This document shows, piece by piece, positions 12,891 through 19,278 of a stretch of DNA of 31,957 bases. The DNA is from a virus. Under the pieces are notes generated by a model. It searched no databases and was not told the origin of the DNA. It worked only from the letters and a program-made list of their open reading frames with translations. The position numbers and the translations under genes are program-made. Location of the stretch: positions 1 to 31,957 of the IMG/VR virus record IMGVR_UViG_3300032523_000802; one strand, given 5' to 3'. Each line of letters starts with the position of its first letter. Within the stretch, counting starts at the first letter, position 1.

Positions 12891-13406
12891 TCAACATATC
12901 TGAAACCCACCACACTCCATAAGAAACTCAGCGAACTCTTGGACATTTTCTGTGGTAAAGGGGTAACTCAAAGCGAAGTTCTCTTTTGTGCCAACGCCAC
13001 TACACGCATTACAACTGCCGTGTGTACGCCCCGTCAGGATTGCTACTTCGGGAGATAGTTCTGCCGTAGCGTAGCCCATATCCTTGCCGACTTCATCTTT
13101 GCGGATACCTGTGCCATCACAGTATGGACAATGTTCACGGTCTAGTTCAGCGAGTTTTGTGTTATACGAGTTCTCGTACTTCATTACAGTACCGTCAGCA
13201 ATATCGTTAAGCAATAATTGCCCAAGTATTTTGCTGTCGGTCTCATCAAGACCGTCGCCGTCGTTTGTATGACCGTTTTCTACCTTACGAGCAATCTCGT
13301 AGTTCTCGTAGCAGTAATCCCATAAGGGTCGCCACCACCAAACATTGTTACGGAAGTATTCGCCTTTTTCTGTTGTGGCACTTACGCCATAGACATCCAT
13401 ACCCAT
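12891..13406 (-). CDS. Phage-conserved protein with DnaJ-like zinc knuckles, 171 aa
   Basis: Opens MGMDVYGVSATTEKGEYFRN then a Trp-rich NVWWWRPLWDYCYE. CPYCDGTG and CNACSGVG are the CxxCxGxG repeats of DnaJ-type zinc domains. Similar MGMDVYG openings occur in many phages; role unknown. Its ATG overlaps the TAA of a 10-aa leader peptide (TAATG) and has an AGAGAGG ribosome site inside that peptide. Confidence 0.75.
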   Translation of the reverse strand: MGMDVYGVSATTEKGEYFRNNVWWWRPLWDYCYENYEIARKVENGHTNDGDGLDETDSKILGQLLLNDIADGTVMKYENSYNTKLAELDREHCPYCDGTGIRKDEVGKDMGYATAELSPEVAILTGRTHGSCNACSGVGTKENFALSYPFTTENVQEFAEFLMECGGFQIC

Positions 13407-13438
13407 TATGAGTTAGCCTCTCTGTTTTGTTGTTCCAT
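13406..13438 (-). CDS. Leader peptide, 10 aa
   Basis: ATG 13438 lies 7 nt after TAGCGT. Reads MEQQNREANS; its TAA shares a base with the next ATG. It places a Shine-Dalgarno for the 171-aa gene inside a leaderless frame. Confidence 0.5.
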   Translation of the reverse strand: MEQQNREANS

Positions 13439-13445
13439 AGGCAGT

Positions 13446-13474
13446 ACGCTACCCGTAATAAGGCTTAACCACAA
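13446..13474 (-). promoter_or_regulatory. Core promoter, leaderless to a leader peptide
   Basis: TTGTGG, 17 bp, TAGCGT; 7 nt to ATG 13438. Confidence 0.75.
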
Positions 13475-13475
13475 C

Positions 13476-13685
13476 TTAATGGGCTTCTAGTTCCTCAACC
13501 CTTAAGTGTATTTTGTTTTTTCGGATATACGCAAAGTTGTGAGCGTGGCAACATTTGTTGTAGTTAAAACGGCTAAGAATAGTCCCGCAGTTTGGCTCGG
13601 CGCAAATACGTACAGATTTATCTAGCCCTTTCAGTTCTCGCCTTCGTGCTCGGTAGTATTCGTTTCTACAAACCTGTTTTAGCAT
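13476..13685 (-). CDS. Basic Cys/His protein, 69 aa
   Basis: Starts MLKQVCRNEYYRARRRELKG. Cysteines and histidines (ICAEPNCGTIL, then KCCHAHNF) fit a zinc-bound nucleic acid-binding fold related to small HNH-like or zinc-beta-ribbon proteins, but no catalytic HNH pattern is clear. It has no core promoter of its own; copy 7 of the GGTGG element is immediately upstream. Confidence 0.65.
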   Translation of the reverse strand: MLKQVCRNEYYRARRRELKGLDKSVRICAEPNCGTILSRFNYNKCCHAHNFAYIRKNKIHLRVEELEAH

Positions 13686-13717
13686 TGGCGGAGCCCCTGT
13701 GTGTTCGGCAAGGTACT

Positions 13718-13731
13718 ACGGTGGTGGAAAG
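13718..13731 (+). repeat. ACGGTGGTGGAAAG element, copy 7
   Basis: Preceded by CGGCAAGG; between minus genes 13735-13974 and 13476-13685 in a 49-nt gap with no promoter. Confidence 0.7.
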
Positions 13732-13734
13732 CCA

Positions 13735-13974
13735 TTACGGTTTTACTAACCAATCGCCTAACGTCATCATTTTAATAACTACGTCGTTAAGCAAGCCTTC
13801 CATTGAGTCATATTCGCCCTCGCCTTTGTAGGCGTGTTCCCATTGACCAGTATCTTTGTTGTAAATTGTGCCTTGGTCTAAAAATGCGCTTTCGCTATCA
13901 ACATCGTGAAACCAACACTCGTTCTCTGTGTCGTACGCAATTAGATAGGTGTGGTGTTTGTTTAGTTTTGTCAT
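13735..13974 (-). CDS. Hypothetical protein, 79 aa
   Basis: Starts MTKLNKHHTYLIAYDTENEC; acidic, aromatic, with GQWEHAYKGEGEYDSMEGLL and a helical end. ATG 13974 is 7 nt after TAGCGT. Function unknown. Confidence 0.65.
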   Translation of the reverse strand: MTKLNKHHTYLIAYDTENECWFHDVDSESAFLDQGTIYNKDTGQWEHAYKGEGEYDSMEGLLNDVVIKMMTLGDWLVKP

Positions 13975-13981
13975 ACGTTTT

Positions 13982-14010
13982 ACGCTATCCGTAATAAGCC
14001 TCAGTAACAA
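13982..14010 (-). promoter_or_regulatory. Core promoter, leaderless, inside coding sequence
   Basis: TTGTTA, 17 bp ending CTTATTACGGA, TAGCGT; 7 nt to ATG 13974. The upstream gene's last codons (AYYG, stop) are this promoter. Confidence 0.75.
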
Positions 14011-14317
14011 CGTCTATAAAACCAACCAAACTGTCAATTGCTTCACAACTTTCAGGGTAAGCCTGTTTAGCAAGCCGTTCAATTTTTTTACGATTGGTGT
14101 CGTTTGTGTATTCATAGCGGTTAGCGCCACCATCCCCTTGATTCTCAACTCTAACAATTGACTTGCCTTTATATTTAATAACGCCAACCCAGCAAATACC
14201 TCTGCTGTGTTCGGTTTGGCTTATTAATTTAAATGTGTAATCTTCTAGCCCCGCTTCTGATGCTGGTTTTGTTACAAAATCTTTTATCTCAGCGGGAAGT
14301 TTGTCGTAAAGGCTCAT
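13985..14317 (-). CDS. Hypothetical protein, 110 aa
   Basis: Starts MSLYDKLPAEIKDFVTKPAS, then strands ICWVGVIKYKGKSIVRVENQ and a helical C-terminus. The ATG overlaps the upstream TGA (ATGA). The stop TAG is part of the next promoter's -10 box. Function unknown. Confidence 0.7.
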   Translation of the reverse strand: MSLYDKLPAEIKDFVTKPASEAGLEDYTFKLISQTEHSRGICWVGVIKYKGKSIVRVENQGDGGANRYEYTNDTNRKKIERLAKQAYPESCEAIDSLVGFIDVVTEAYYG

Positions 14318-14595
14318 TGGGTTCTATCCTGAGTCATATGTTTTACAAAACTCTCTACTAATTGGTATTCCTTAATCGTAAAATCGGGTGAACCATTTTC
14401 GGCAATGTCAAAAAATTCGGCTTCGCTACAATAGAAAAATATGTCATCATCTAACACATTGTAACTATCAGAGACTACGTCTCCGTCTTTGTCGGTTATT
14501 TGTTCACCAAAACTGAAGTAGCGACCTACATTGGTTTCAGGTTCGTCATTCCAAGACATTGAAGTAAATGCCCCTATATGTTTTTTGTTTGTCAT
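14314..14595 (-). CDS. Hypothetical acidic protein, 93 aa
   Basis: Starts MTNKKHIGAFTSMSWNDEPE; acidic, aromatic (DDDIFFYCSEAEFFDIAENG). ATG 14595 is 7 nt after TAACGT. Coupled to the 110-aa gene. Function unknown. Confidence 0.65.
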   Translation of the reverse strand: MTNKKHIGAFTSMSWNDEPETNVGRYFSFGEQITDKDGDVVSDSYNVLDDDIFFYCSEAEFFDIAENGSPDFTIKEYQLVESFVKHMTQDRTQ

Positions 14596-14602
14596 AAATA
14601 CC

Positions 14603-14631
14603 ACGTTACCCGTAATAAAGGACAATGACAA
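14603..14631 (-). promoter_or_regulatory. Core promoter, leaderless
   Basis: TTGTCA, 17 bp ending TTTATTACGGG, TAACGT; 7 nt to ATG 14595. Confidence 0.75.
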
Positions 14632-14632
14632 C

Positions 14633-15019
14633 CTACAAACACTCAGGCTCGACCATATCTACTGGAGTTACGGTAAACGACCTACCACAAGCCACGTCGT
14701 GATGCGACAGAGTGCAGTAGAGTTTATCTCCGTCAACTGCGTAGCGTAAGGTCCAATCGCCACTGACCGTAATTGCTTTTAGTAGGTCCTTGCTAGTCAT
14801 TGCTTGAACTACGCCCGATAAGTTTCTATCCCATAGCGGTAAGCCATCTATGGCGAACTCGCAGTTAGGCGATAGGTCAAACAATCGTGAAACGTCTTCG
14901 TTAAAGTTAAACAACGTGTCGTCCCAGCAACCGAAACATTCGTTTGTGTACTCACCAGCCTCGTCGGTACAGGTGCAGTTATTAGTTATCTGTTGGTAAA
15001 CTCTGTTTTGTGTGGTCAT
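14633..15019 (-). CDS. Cysteine-rich hypothetical protein, 128 aa
   Basis: Starts MTTQNRVYQQITNNCTCTDE. N-terminal C-x-C and CFGC could bind zinc; the remainder is a soluble mixed domain (GDWTLRYAVDGDKLYCTLSH). ATG 15019 is 7 nt after TAACGT. Function unknown. Confidence 0.7.
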   Translation of the reverse strand: MTTQNRVYQQITNNCTCTDEAGEYTNECFGCWDDTLFNFNEDVSRLFDLSPNCEFAIDGLPLWDRNLSGVVQAMTSKDLLKAITVSGDWTLRYAVDGDKLYCTLSHHDVACGRSFTVTPVDMVEPECL

Positions 15020-15026
15020 AAATACC

Positions 15027-15055
15027 ACGTTACCCGTAATAGGGAGTAACAACAA
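15027..15055 (-). promoter_or_regulatory. Core promoter, leaderless, variant core
   Basis: TTGTTG, 17 bp ending CCTATTACGGG, TAACGT; 7 nt to ATG 15019. Upstream, GCGCGCGA and TCGCGCGC (about 15075-15135) can form a GC-rich stem. Confidence 0.7.
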
Positions 15056-15143
15056 CATCGAGTTCATGCACGTGAATGCGCGCGACGGGGCTTTAAAAAC
15101 TATTTACCCCACGCAACATCCGCTCGCGCGCGCGTACTCAACA

Positions 15144-15296
15144 CTATACGGTGGTGGAAGACTCTTCGTCCATTATTAAGAATAAGCGTATGTCTAAAAG
15201 CAGGTCGGTCATTTCTCCGGTAGAAACTAAGTCCCGCCCTGATATTTCTGTTAGCACTTTATCTATAAGTTCAGCAATTTTTTGGTTGTTGTCCAT
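15144..15296 (-). CDS. Small helical protein, 50 aa, ending inside a repeat element
   Basis: Reads MDNNQKIAELIDKVLTEISG then helical MTDLLLDIRLFLIMDEESS. GGGGAG lies upstream of ATG 15296 as a ribosome site. Its last codons, STTV, are copy 8 of the GGTGG element read backwards. Function unknown. Confidence 0.55.
   Translation of the reverse strand: MDNNQKIAELIDKVLTEISGRDLVSTGEMTDLLLDIRLFLIMDEESSTTV
15148..15160 (+). repeat. ACGGTGGTGGAAG element, copy 8
   Basis: Shortened tail (GGAAGA); overlaps the 3' end of minus gene 15144-15296. Confidence 0.65.
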
Positions 15297-15304
15297 ACTC
15301 TATT

Positions 15305-15487
15305 CTACTCCCCTTTAAGTGGTTGAATGTCCCACTTCGTACACCAATGGTCGTAACAGTCATCACAGAGATAGACGTCGTCCTCGTAGATGCGTTGAGT
15401 GTTGTCTTCATTGGCACCGATAGGCGCAAGATTCCACTCATCAACCATTACGAGGTCGCACTTGTTACAAACTTGTTGTCGTGTCAT
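15305..15487 (-). CDS. Zinc-ribbon protein, 60 aa
   Basis: Starts MTRQQVCNKCDLVMVDEWNL. C7/C10 and C41/C44 (YLCDDCYDHWC) form a standard four-cysteine zinc ribbon. Part of the operon from 16487. Function unknown. Confidence 0.7.
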   Translation of the reverse strand: MTRQQVCNKCDLVMVDEWNLAPIGANEDNTQRIYEDDVYLCDDCYDHWCTKWDIQPLKGE

Positions 15488-15648
15488 TACGACAGCCCCG
15501 ACGTAGCCAACTTTTCTATATAGCGCAAGATTTTTCTACGTTCTTTACTATCGGCGTCTGCTTGCTTCCCGATATGCGCCTCAAACTGAATGTCGGCAAG
15601 TATTTTTCTTTGTTTTTCGGCAAGTATTTTTGTTTGTTTTGCGTTCAT
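15487..15648 (-). CDS. Basic helical protein, 53 aa
   Basis: Starts MNAKQTKILAEKQRKILADI; the repeat KILAEKQRKILADI suggests a short amphipathic helix pair. TAATG overlap downstream and ATGA overlap upstream. Function unknown. Confidence 0.55.
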   Translation of the reverse strand: MNAKQTKILAEKQRKILADIQFEAHIGKQADADSKERRKILRYIEKLATSGLS

Positions 15649-15821
15649 GGCATTACCGCAAGTTGTTCTTCTAGGCTGTCTATCAAGACCACCATCTGTT
15701 TATGGGATATAACGCTTTGTAGTGCGCCTGCTAGAAACTCTGTGGAGTTGTCGCCCCATAGTTGCTTTGAGAGGTCTACGAGTGTATTTACCGTGTATTT
15801 AAGTTGTGTTTCTTTAATCAT
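15645..15821 (-). CDS. Helical protein, 58 aa
   Basis: ATG 15821 (MIKETQLKYTVNTLVDLSKQ) is preferred to the ATG at 15863, which lies inside the upstream gene; it follows that gene's TGA by 4 nt and has GGTGAT upstream. Ends IDSLEEQLAVMP. Function unknown. Confidence 0.6.
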   Translation of the reverse strand: MIKETQLKYTVNTLVDLSKQLWGDNSTEFLAGALQSVISHKQMVVLIDSLEEQLAVMP

Positions 15822-15825
15822 GGCA

Positions 15826-16287
15826 TCACCAAGACGACTGGTAATAAAACGACCAGTCATCATCCATTTTAAGAGCGTTGTCCAGTATTTCTACTGTGTC
15901 GGTCAGGTCAGAGTAATACCACTCGTTGTATTCGGTATTGCCAAAGAAAAAGCCTGATTGACTAGGCAACAATTCATCAGCCTTTGAGTGGTCAGCAAGA
16001 ACTTGCTTACACAGGTCTAGCAGTTCTACAAGTTTCTCTCTATCAACGTAGGACTCACGACAATCGTCCTCACCGCCTTGACAGTTGTCCACGAAGTATT
16101 GGTGGATTTGATTTGACTTGCGCCAATAGCCCACTTTTATCTCAACAGAGATGCTCGGAGTTTGTTTAGTAAGGAAAGCGACATCGGTACCTAGCGTGTC
16201 CCTGAGTTGCTCAAACATCCCTGACTTATTAAAGTACGGGCTATTGGATGTAAACTTCTTTGCGTACAGGTATTGGTCAAGACCCAT
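15826..16287 (-). CDS. Phage-conserved hypothetical protein (MGLDQYLYA family), 153 aa
   Basis: Opens MGLDQYLYAKKFTSNSPYFN. VGYWRKSNQIHQYFVDNCQG and the ending FFFGNTEYNEWYYSDLTDTV are hallmarks of a family common in phages that starts MGLDQYLYA; its role is unknown. TAATG overlap with the 66-aa gene upstream. Family recognised from memory. Confidence 0.75.
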   Translation of the reverse strand: MGLDQYLYAKKFTSNSPYFNKSGMFEQLRDTLGTDVAFLTKQTPSISVEIKVGYWRKSNQIHQYFVDNCQGGEDDCRESYVDREKLVELLDLCKQVLADHSKADELLPSQSGFFFGNTEYNEWYYSDLTDTVEILDNALKMDDDWSFYYQSSW

Positions 16288-16487
16288 TAGATATCTCCCT
16301 TTTCAATAATTCTTAATTCAATTTTTGACATTAGGTCGTCAATTTCTGGATACCGTTCTGGTAATGCCCCACGATTATTGTAGAAAAAGTCCATATACAT
16401 TGTCTCCATAATTTCCTCAGCATCAATCTCTTCAGGGACTGTGAGGGATAGGTGAATAGTTTTCAACTTCTGTGTTGTGTTTGTCAT
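16287..16487 (-). CDS. Hypothetical protein, 66 aa
   Basis: Starts MTNTTQKLKTIHLSLTVPEE, then acidic helices (IDAEEIMETMYMDFFYNNRG). ATG 16487 is 7 nt after TAACGT. First gene of the six-gene operon to 15144. Confidence 0.65.
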   Translation of the reverse strand: MTNTTQKLKTIHLSLTVPEEIDAEEIMETMYMDFFYNNRGALPERYPEIDDLMSKIELRIIEKGDI

Positions 16488-16494
16488 AAGTTCT

Positions 16495-16523
16495 ACGTTA
16501 TCCGTAATAAGGGACAAAGACAA
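16495..16523 (-). promoter_or_regulatory. Core promoter, leaderless
   Basis: TTGTCT, 17 bp ending CTTATTACGGA, TAACGT; 7 nt to ATG 16487. Confidence 0.75.
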
Positions 16524-16548
16524 CCTTTGGTTAGTATTGTCTTTAGTG

Positions 16549-16605
16549 GGTGGGGTGGTACCGACTACGGCACTCTTACTCGGGTATCATTGCGAACCCC
16601 ACCTA
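16549..16605 (-). ncRNA. Candidate small structured RNA
   Basis: Directly downstream of a full core promoter that serves no convincing gene. GGTGGGGT (minus; 16596-16603) pairs over 8 bp with ACCCCACC (16549-16556), and an inner TAC-CGA/TCG-GTA stem can form. Only an 8-codon frame (GTG, MGFAMIPE) is present. Its end may be the next promoter region. Confidence 0.4.
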
Positions 16606-16611
16606 TATTTA

Positions 16612-16640
16612 ATGCTATCCGTAATAAGAACCAATTACAA
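16612..16640 (-). promoter_or_regulatory. Orphan core promoter
   Basis: TTGTAA, 17 bp ending CTTATTACGGA, TAGCAT. No start codon at 7 nt; it drives the small RNA candidate at 16549-16605. Confidence 0.7.
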
Positions 16641-16728
16641 CATGGTGCACACAGCAGCACATTGAGCCCCGATTCTAAATTTGTTATTAGTGACAACCAA
16701 CACGTTGTTTGTGCGCACGCAAGTCCGT

Positions 16729-16740
16729 ACGGTGGTGGAA
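16729..16740 (+). repeat. ACGGTGGTGGAA element, copy 9
   Basis: Ends 3 nt before ATG 16744; here the purine run can serve as the ribosome site of a plus gene. Confidence 0.7.
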
Positions 16741-16743
16741 GAC

Positions 16744-17142
16744 ATGAATAACACACACGCAATGAAAGGCGATATGAAATTAGTAAACACAGCAGACATA
16801 GAGGGTTCAGTAAGCGCACTCAAATACGCTCGCACAGTAAAAGGGACCATTGACCTCAACGCATACATAGGGCTTGATGCAAAAATCATTACTAACAAAC
16901 TGGAAGTTAATGTGAAAATCATTAACGCACGTAGACGATTCGGGCACCTTGATTTATTGGTAATCCCAACAAGTGGGACTGGTGAGGTCTGGGTAGAACG
17001 CAAAAATATTCAAATTGTTAACGACCCTGCACTATCTCCGAAAGTATCTACACATAATTCTGATGTAGTAGAACCAAAAATGACATTAGAAATGGTGAAG
17101 CAGTTTTTGAAAAGTCAGAACCTGTCACTCAGCAAAGAGTAA
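16744..17142 (+). CDS. Hypothetical protein, 132 aa
   Basis: ATG 16744 follows GGTGGTGGAAGAC. Starts MNNTHAMKGDMKLVNTADIE; strands GTIDLNAYIGLDAKIITNKL and RRFGHLDLLVIPTSGTGEVW suggest a small beta barrel, followed by a helical C-terminus with MTLEMVKQFLKSQNLSLSKE. Longer frames start upstream inside the repeat-bearing spacer and are unlikely. Function unknown. Confidence 0.65.
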   Translation: MNNTHAMKGDMKLVNTADIEGSVSALKYARTVKGTIDLNAYIGLDAKIITNKLEVNVKIINARRRFGHLDLLVIPTSGTGEVWVERKNIQIVNDPALSPKVSTHNSDVVEPKMTLEMVKQFLKSQNLSLSKE

Positions 17143-17373
17143 TTAAAGTTTGTAGGGGACTATGTCCTCTACAACTATTACCGGAGCCGGGGCTGCCGCT
17201 TCCGCGATTGCTTCTGGGGTAATTGTTAAACGAACAACTTTTTCTTCACGAACAATTTCTGGTTTGATTTCAGGTTCAACAGTATCCGTTGGGATACCCC
17301 TAACTGCTGGTTCGGAAATATATTGTTTGGCTACTGTAGCCCCGAATTCATGAGGTGTCATATTTGCTGGCAT
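17143..17373 (-). CDS. Hypothetical protein, 76 aa, Pro/Ala/Glu-rich
   Basis: Starts MPANMTPHEFGATVAKQYIS, then PEIKPEIVREEKVVRLTITP and an Ala/Pro/Val tail. Likely extended. TACTAT lies exactly 7 nt before ATG 17373, so this also looks leaderless, but without the ATTACGGG core. Its stop abuts that of the plus gene (0 nt apart). Confidence 0.6.
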   Translation of the reverse strand: MPANMTPHEFGATVAKQYISEPAVRGIPTDTVEPEIKPEIVREEKVVRLTITPEAIAEAAAPAPVIVVEDIVPYKL

Positions 17374-17411
17374 ACATTAAATAGTAGCATAAAGAATATA
17401 TTGACGCTAGG

Positions 17412-17440
17412 TTGTCATTGTCTCTTATTACGGATAGCGT
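17412..17440 (+). promoter_or_regulatory. Core promoter, leaderless, plus strand
   Basis: TTGTCA, 17 bp ending CTTATTACGGA, TAGCGT; 7 nt to ATG 17448. Confidence 0.75.
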
Positions 17441-17447
17441 ACTACTT

Positions 17448-17723
17448 ATGACAAAACAACCAGCAACAGCAACATTTACAGTTGTGGTGGACGAGCATCG
17501 TCTCATCCAATACACACGTACCAAGTATTACAGAATGGAAAATTACGAACTACCTAAGGGTTTCCGTGATTGGACATACAACGACCAGTACATATGGATT
17601 AACGAAAATGCGGAATTCGTAAAAGACTACGCCGAAGAGGATGACGACGCTTGTGTCAAGGACGACGCTAGGGAAGTAGAAATAACATTAAGCGACTTCC
17701 CTGTAAAAAAGATTGGGGTGTAA
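17448..17723 (+). CDS. Hypothetical protein, 91 aa
   Basis: Starts MTKQPATATFTVVVDEHRLI, then an aromatic stretch (GFRDWTYNDQYIWINENAEF) and an acidic C-terminus. ATG 17448 fixed by the promoter. Its stop lies within the next promoter region. Function unknown. Confidence 0.65.
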   Translation: MTKQPATATFTVVVDEHRLIQYTRTKYYRMENYELPKGFRDWTYNDQYIWINENAEFVKDYAEEDDDACVKDDAREVEITLSDFPVKKIGV

Positions 17724-17746
17724 TTGCCCCTTATTACGGGTAAGGT
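17718..17746 (+). promoter_or_regulatory. Core promoter, leaderless, plus strand, weak -35
   Basis: CTTATTACGGG then TAAGGT; 6 nt to ATG 17753. The -35 position reads GTGTAA and covers the preceding stop codon. Confidence 0.6.
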
Positions 17747-17752
17747 GAACTT

Positions 17753-17995
17753 ATGACAAAATATATCGTAAAAGCATCAAGAAGCATTGAGTACAGTTTC
17801 CTTGTTGAAGCCACTTCTAAAGAAGATGCCGAAGAGGTGTACGGTAGGCTCAACCGAGACGAACTTAATGCGTCTATATGTGAAGTAAGCACCAGCGACT
17901 TAGATGTTGTGTGGGATGTTGAAGAAACCGAACCTGACACTAAGACCTACGCCGAAACAGGTGGGTGGGAAAACATGGAGATACTGTCGTTCTAA
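17753..17995 (+). CDS. Hypothetical protein, 80 aa
   Basis: Starts MTKYIVKASRSIEYSFLVEA; the strand then SKEDAEEVYGRLNR helix then strand resembles a small ferredoxin-like fold found in phage proteins of unknown role. TAATG overlap with the next gene. Confidence 0.65.
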   Translation: MTKYIVKASRSIEYSFLVEATSKEDAEEVYGRLNRDELNASICEVSTSDLDVVWDVEETEPDTKTYAETGGWENMEILSF

Positions 17996-18498
17996 TGATT
18001 ACTTTAACTGAATCTAAACGAAACGAAGTAATCGCCGAGTTATGGGCTCACGCTAAGACGGAACATAATTGCGACTCCCATAACGTGCCTCATACTGTCG
18101 TTGATTTTATCTGCGAAGTAGATAGAGCCTTATATGTGCTATTACTTGCGTGGCAAGATACTCAAAGCAACCCAATAAAGTTACTAAAGACCTATATGGT
18201 CAAAGAAACTGTACAAAATTACGTTGCCACCGAAGTCTTACGGTATGAAGATACTAAGATTGTGGAAGAGGCATCAAAGCCAGTAGAGAGACGTTCGGAC
18301 AAATATGGCAAGTTGGAGAAACTCGCTCTTGAAAACGTATTCAAAGAATACACAACTGATGAACTTATGGAAATTTCGGGACTCTCACGTCCACCGCTTC
18401 TTGCTTGGTTGAAAACTAATGGATTCTTCCGCAGTCTTAAGCGTGGTGTGTGGGAAGCACGTAACCCTAAAGACGACCGTGAAAACGAGAAGTTGTAA
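17995..18498 (+). CDS. Probable HTH DNA-binding protein, 167 aa
   Basis: ATG 17995 shares a base with the upstream TAA. The N-terminal part is helical (VPHTVVDFICEVDRALYVLL). The C-terminal part, TTDELMEISGLSRPPLLAWL followed by KTNGFFRSLKRGVWEARN, reads as a helix-turn-helix with a wing. It sits just before the MoxR/VWA genes and could be a regulator or adaptor of that set. Confidence 0.65.
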   Translation: MITLTESKRNEVIAELWAHAKTEHNCDSHNVPHTVVDFICEVDRALYVLLLAWQDTQSNPIKLLKTYMVKETVQNYVATEVLRYEDTKIVEEASKPVERRSDKYGKLEKLALENVFKEYTTDELMEISGLSRPPLLAWLKTNGFFRSLKRGVWEARNPKDDRENEKL

Positions 18499-18521
18499 TT
18501 ACCGCTTATTACGGGTAACGT
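18493..18521 (+). promoter_or_regulatory. Core promoter, leaderless, for the AAA/VWA operon
   Basis: TTGTAA, 17 bp ending CTTATTACGGG, TAACGT; 7 nt to ATG 18529. Last of the 27 copies. Confidence 0.75.
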
Positions 18522-18528
18522 ATTACTT

Positions 18529-19278
18529 ATGACAACAACAACCATAAATCAAAAAAATAAAGACCTACCTGAATGCTGGCAAATCCTTGAGGATTGTTTA
18601 AATTCAGGAGTAACTAGAGTTATCCTATACGGACCTCCTGGAACTGGTAAAACATATGCGGGCATTAAGCACGGCGACGTCTCACGAGGCGCTCATCGAT
18701 TGGTCTGCACTGAAGACATGACTAACCTTGACGTAACGGGTGCATTTATGCCCTCTAACAACGGCAACTTTATGTGGGTCGCTGGTTCTGCGCTAAAGGC
18801 GTGGGAAGGTGACGGCACAAAAGGGGCTCGGCTAGTAGTTGACGAGATTGACAAGGCTGGTGGCGACGTGTTCGCAACACTCTTGGCAATGCTGGATTCT
18901 GAAGAGTCAGCAAGTTGGCAAAACCCCGATACTGGCAAAACCCATACACCTAAGCAGGGTTTCAGTGCAGTGATGACAACTAATATTGAGGATGTTAATG
19001 AGTTGCCCGAGGCACTTAAAGACCGTTTCCCAATAGCGATTAGAATCAACGAGCCACATCCCGATGCTCTTGCTCGTTTGTCACACGACTTACGGAAAAT
19101 AGCAATTAACCTCGCTGATGCTGGTGAGCAACGTATTTCTCTACGCACATTTTTAGAATTTGATAAATTGCGCAAAGTTCTTGGCGACGCTACGGCATCC
19201 AAATATATATTCGGTGCACGTGCAGAGGGAATTATTGATGCAATGAAAATTAACGAGATTGGTAAGAATTTATCGTGA
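18529..19278 (+). CDS. MoxR/CobS-like AAA ATPase, 249 aa
   Basis: Walker A GPPGTGKT (residues 35-42), Walker B LVVDEID (about 102-108), sensor TTN (150-152) and an arginine finger candidate in KDRF (R166) identify an AAA ATPase of the MoxR/CobS type, single module without a long C-terminal part. Such ATPases form rings that remodel a partner, usually a VWA protein. The next gene encodes a VWA protein and overlaps by GTGA, so the two are almost certainly made and used together. No cobalamin pathway gene is near, so a chaperone or remodelling role is more likely than metal chelation. Confidence 0.88.
   Translation: MTTTTINQKNKDLPECWQILEDCLNSGVTRVILYGPPGTGKTYAGIKHGDVSRGAHRLVCTEDMTNLDVTGAFMPSNNGNFMWVAGSALKAWEGDGTKGARLVVDEIDKAGGDVFATLLAMLDSEESASWQNPDTGKTHTPKQGFSAVMTTNIEDVNELPEALKDRFPIAIRINEPHPDALARLSHDLRKIAINLADAGEQRISLRTFLEFDKLRKVLGDATASKYIFGARAEGIIDAMKINEIGKNLS

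Noticed and set aside
16549-16603. tRNA-like shape with GGTGGGG/CCCCACC ends
   Set aside because: Only about 55 nt long, with no proper D, anticodon or T arms in either orientation.
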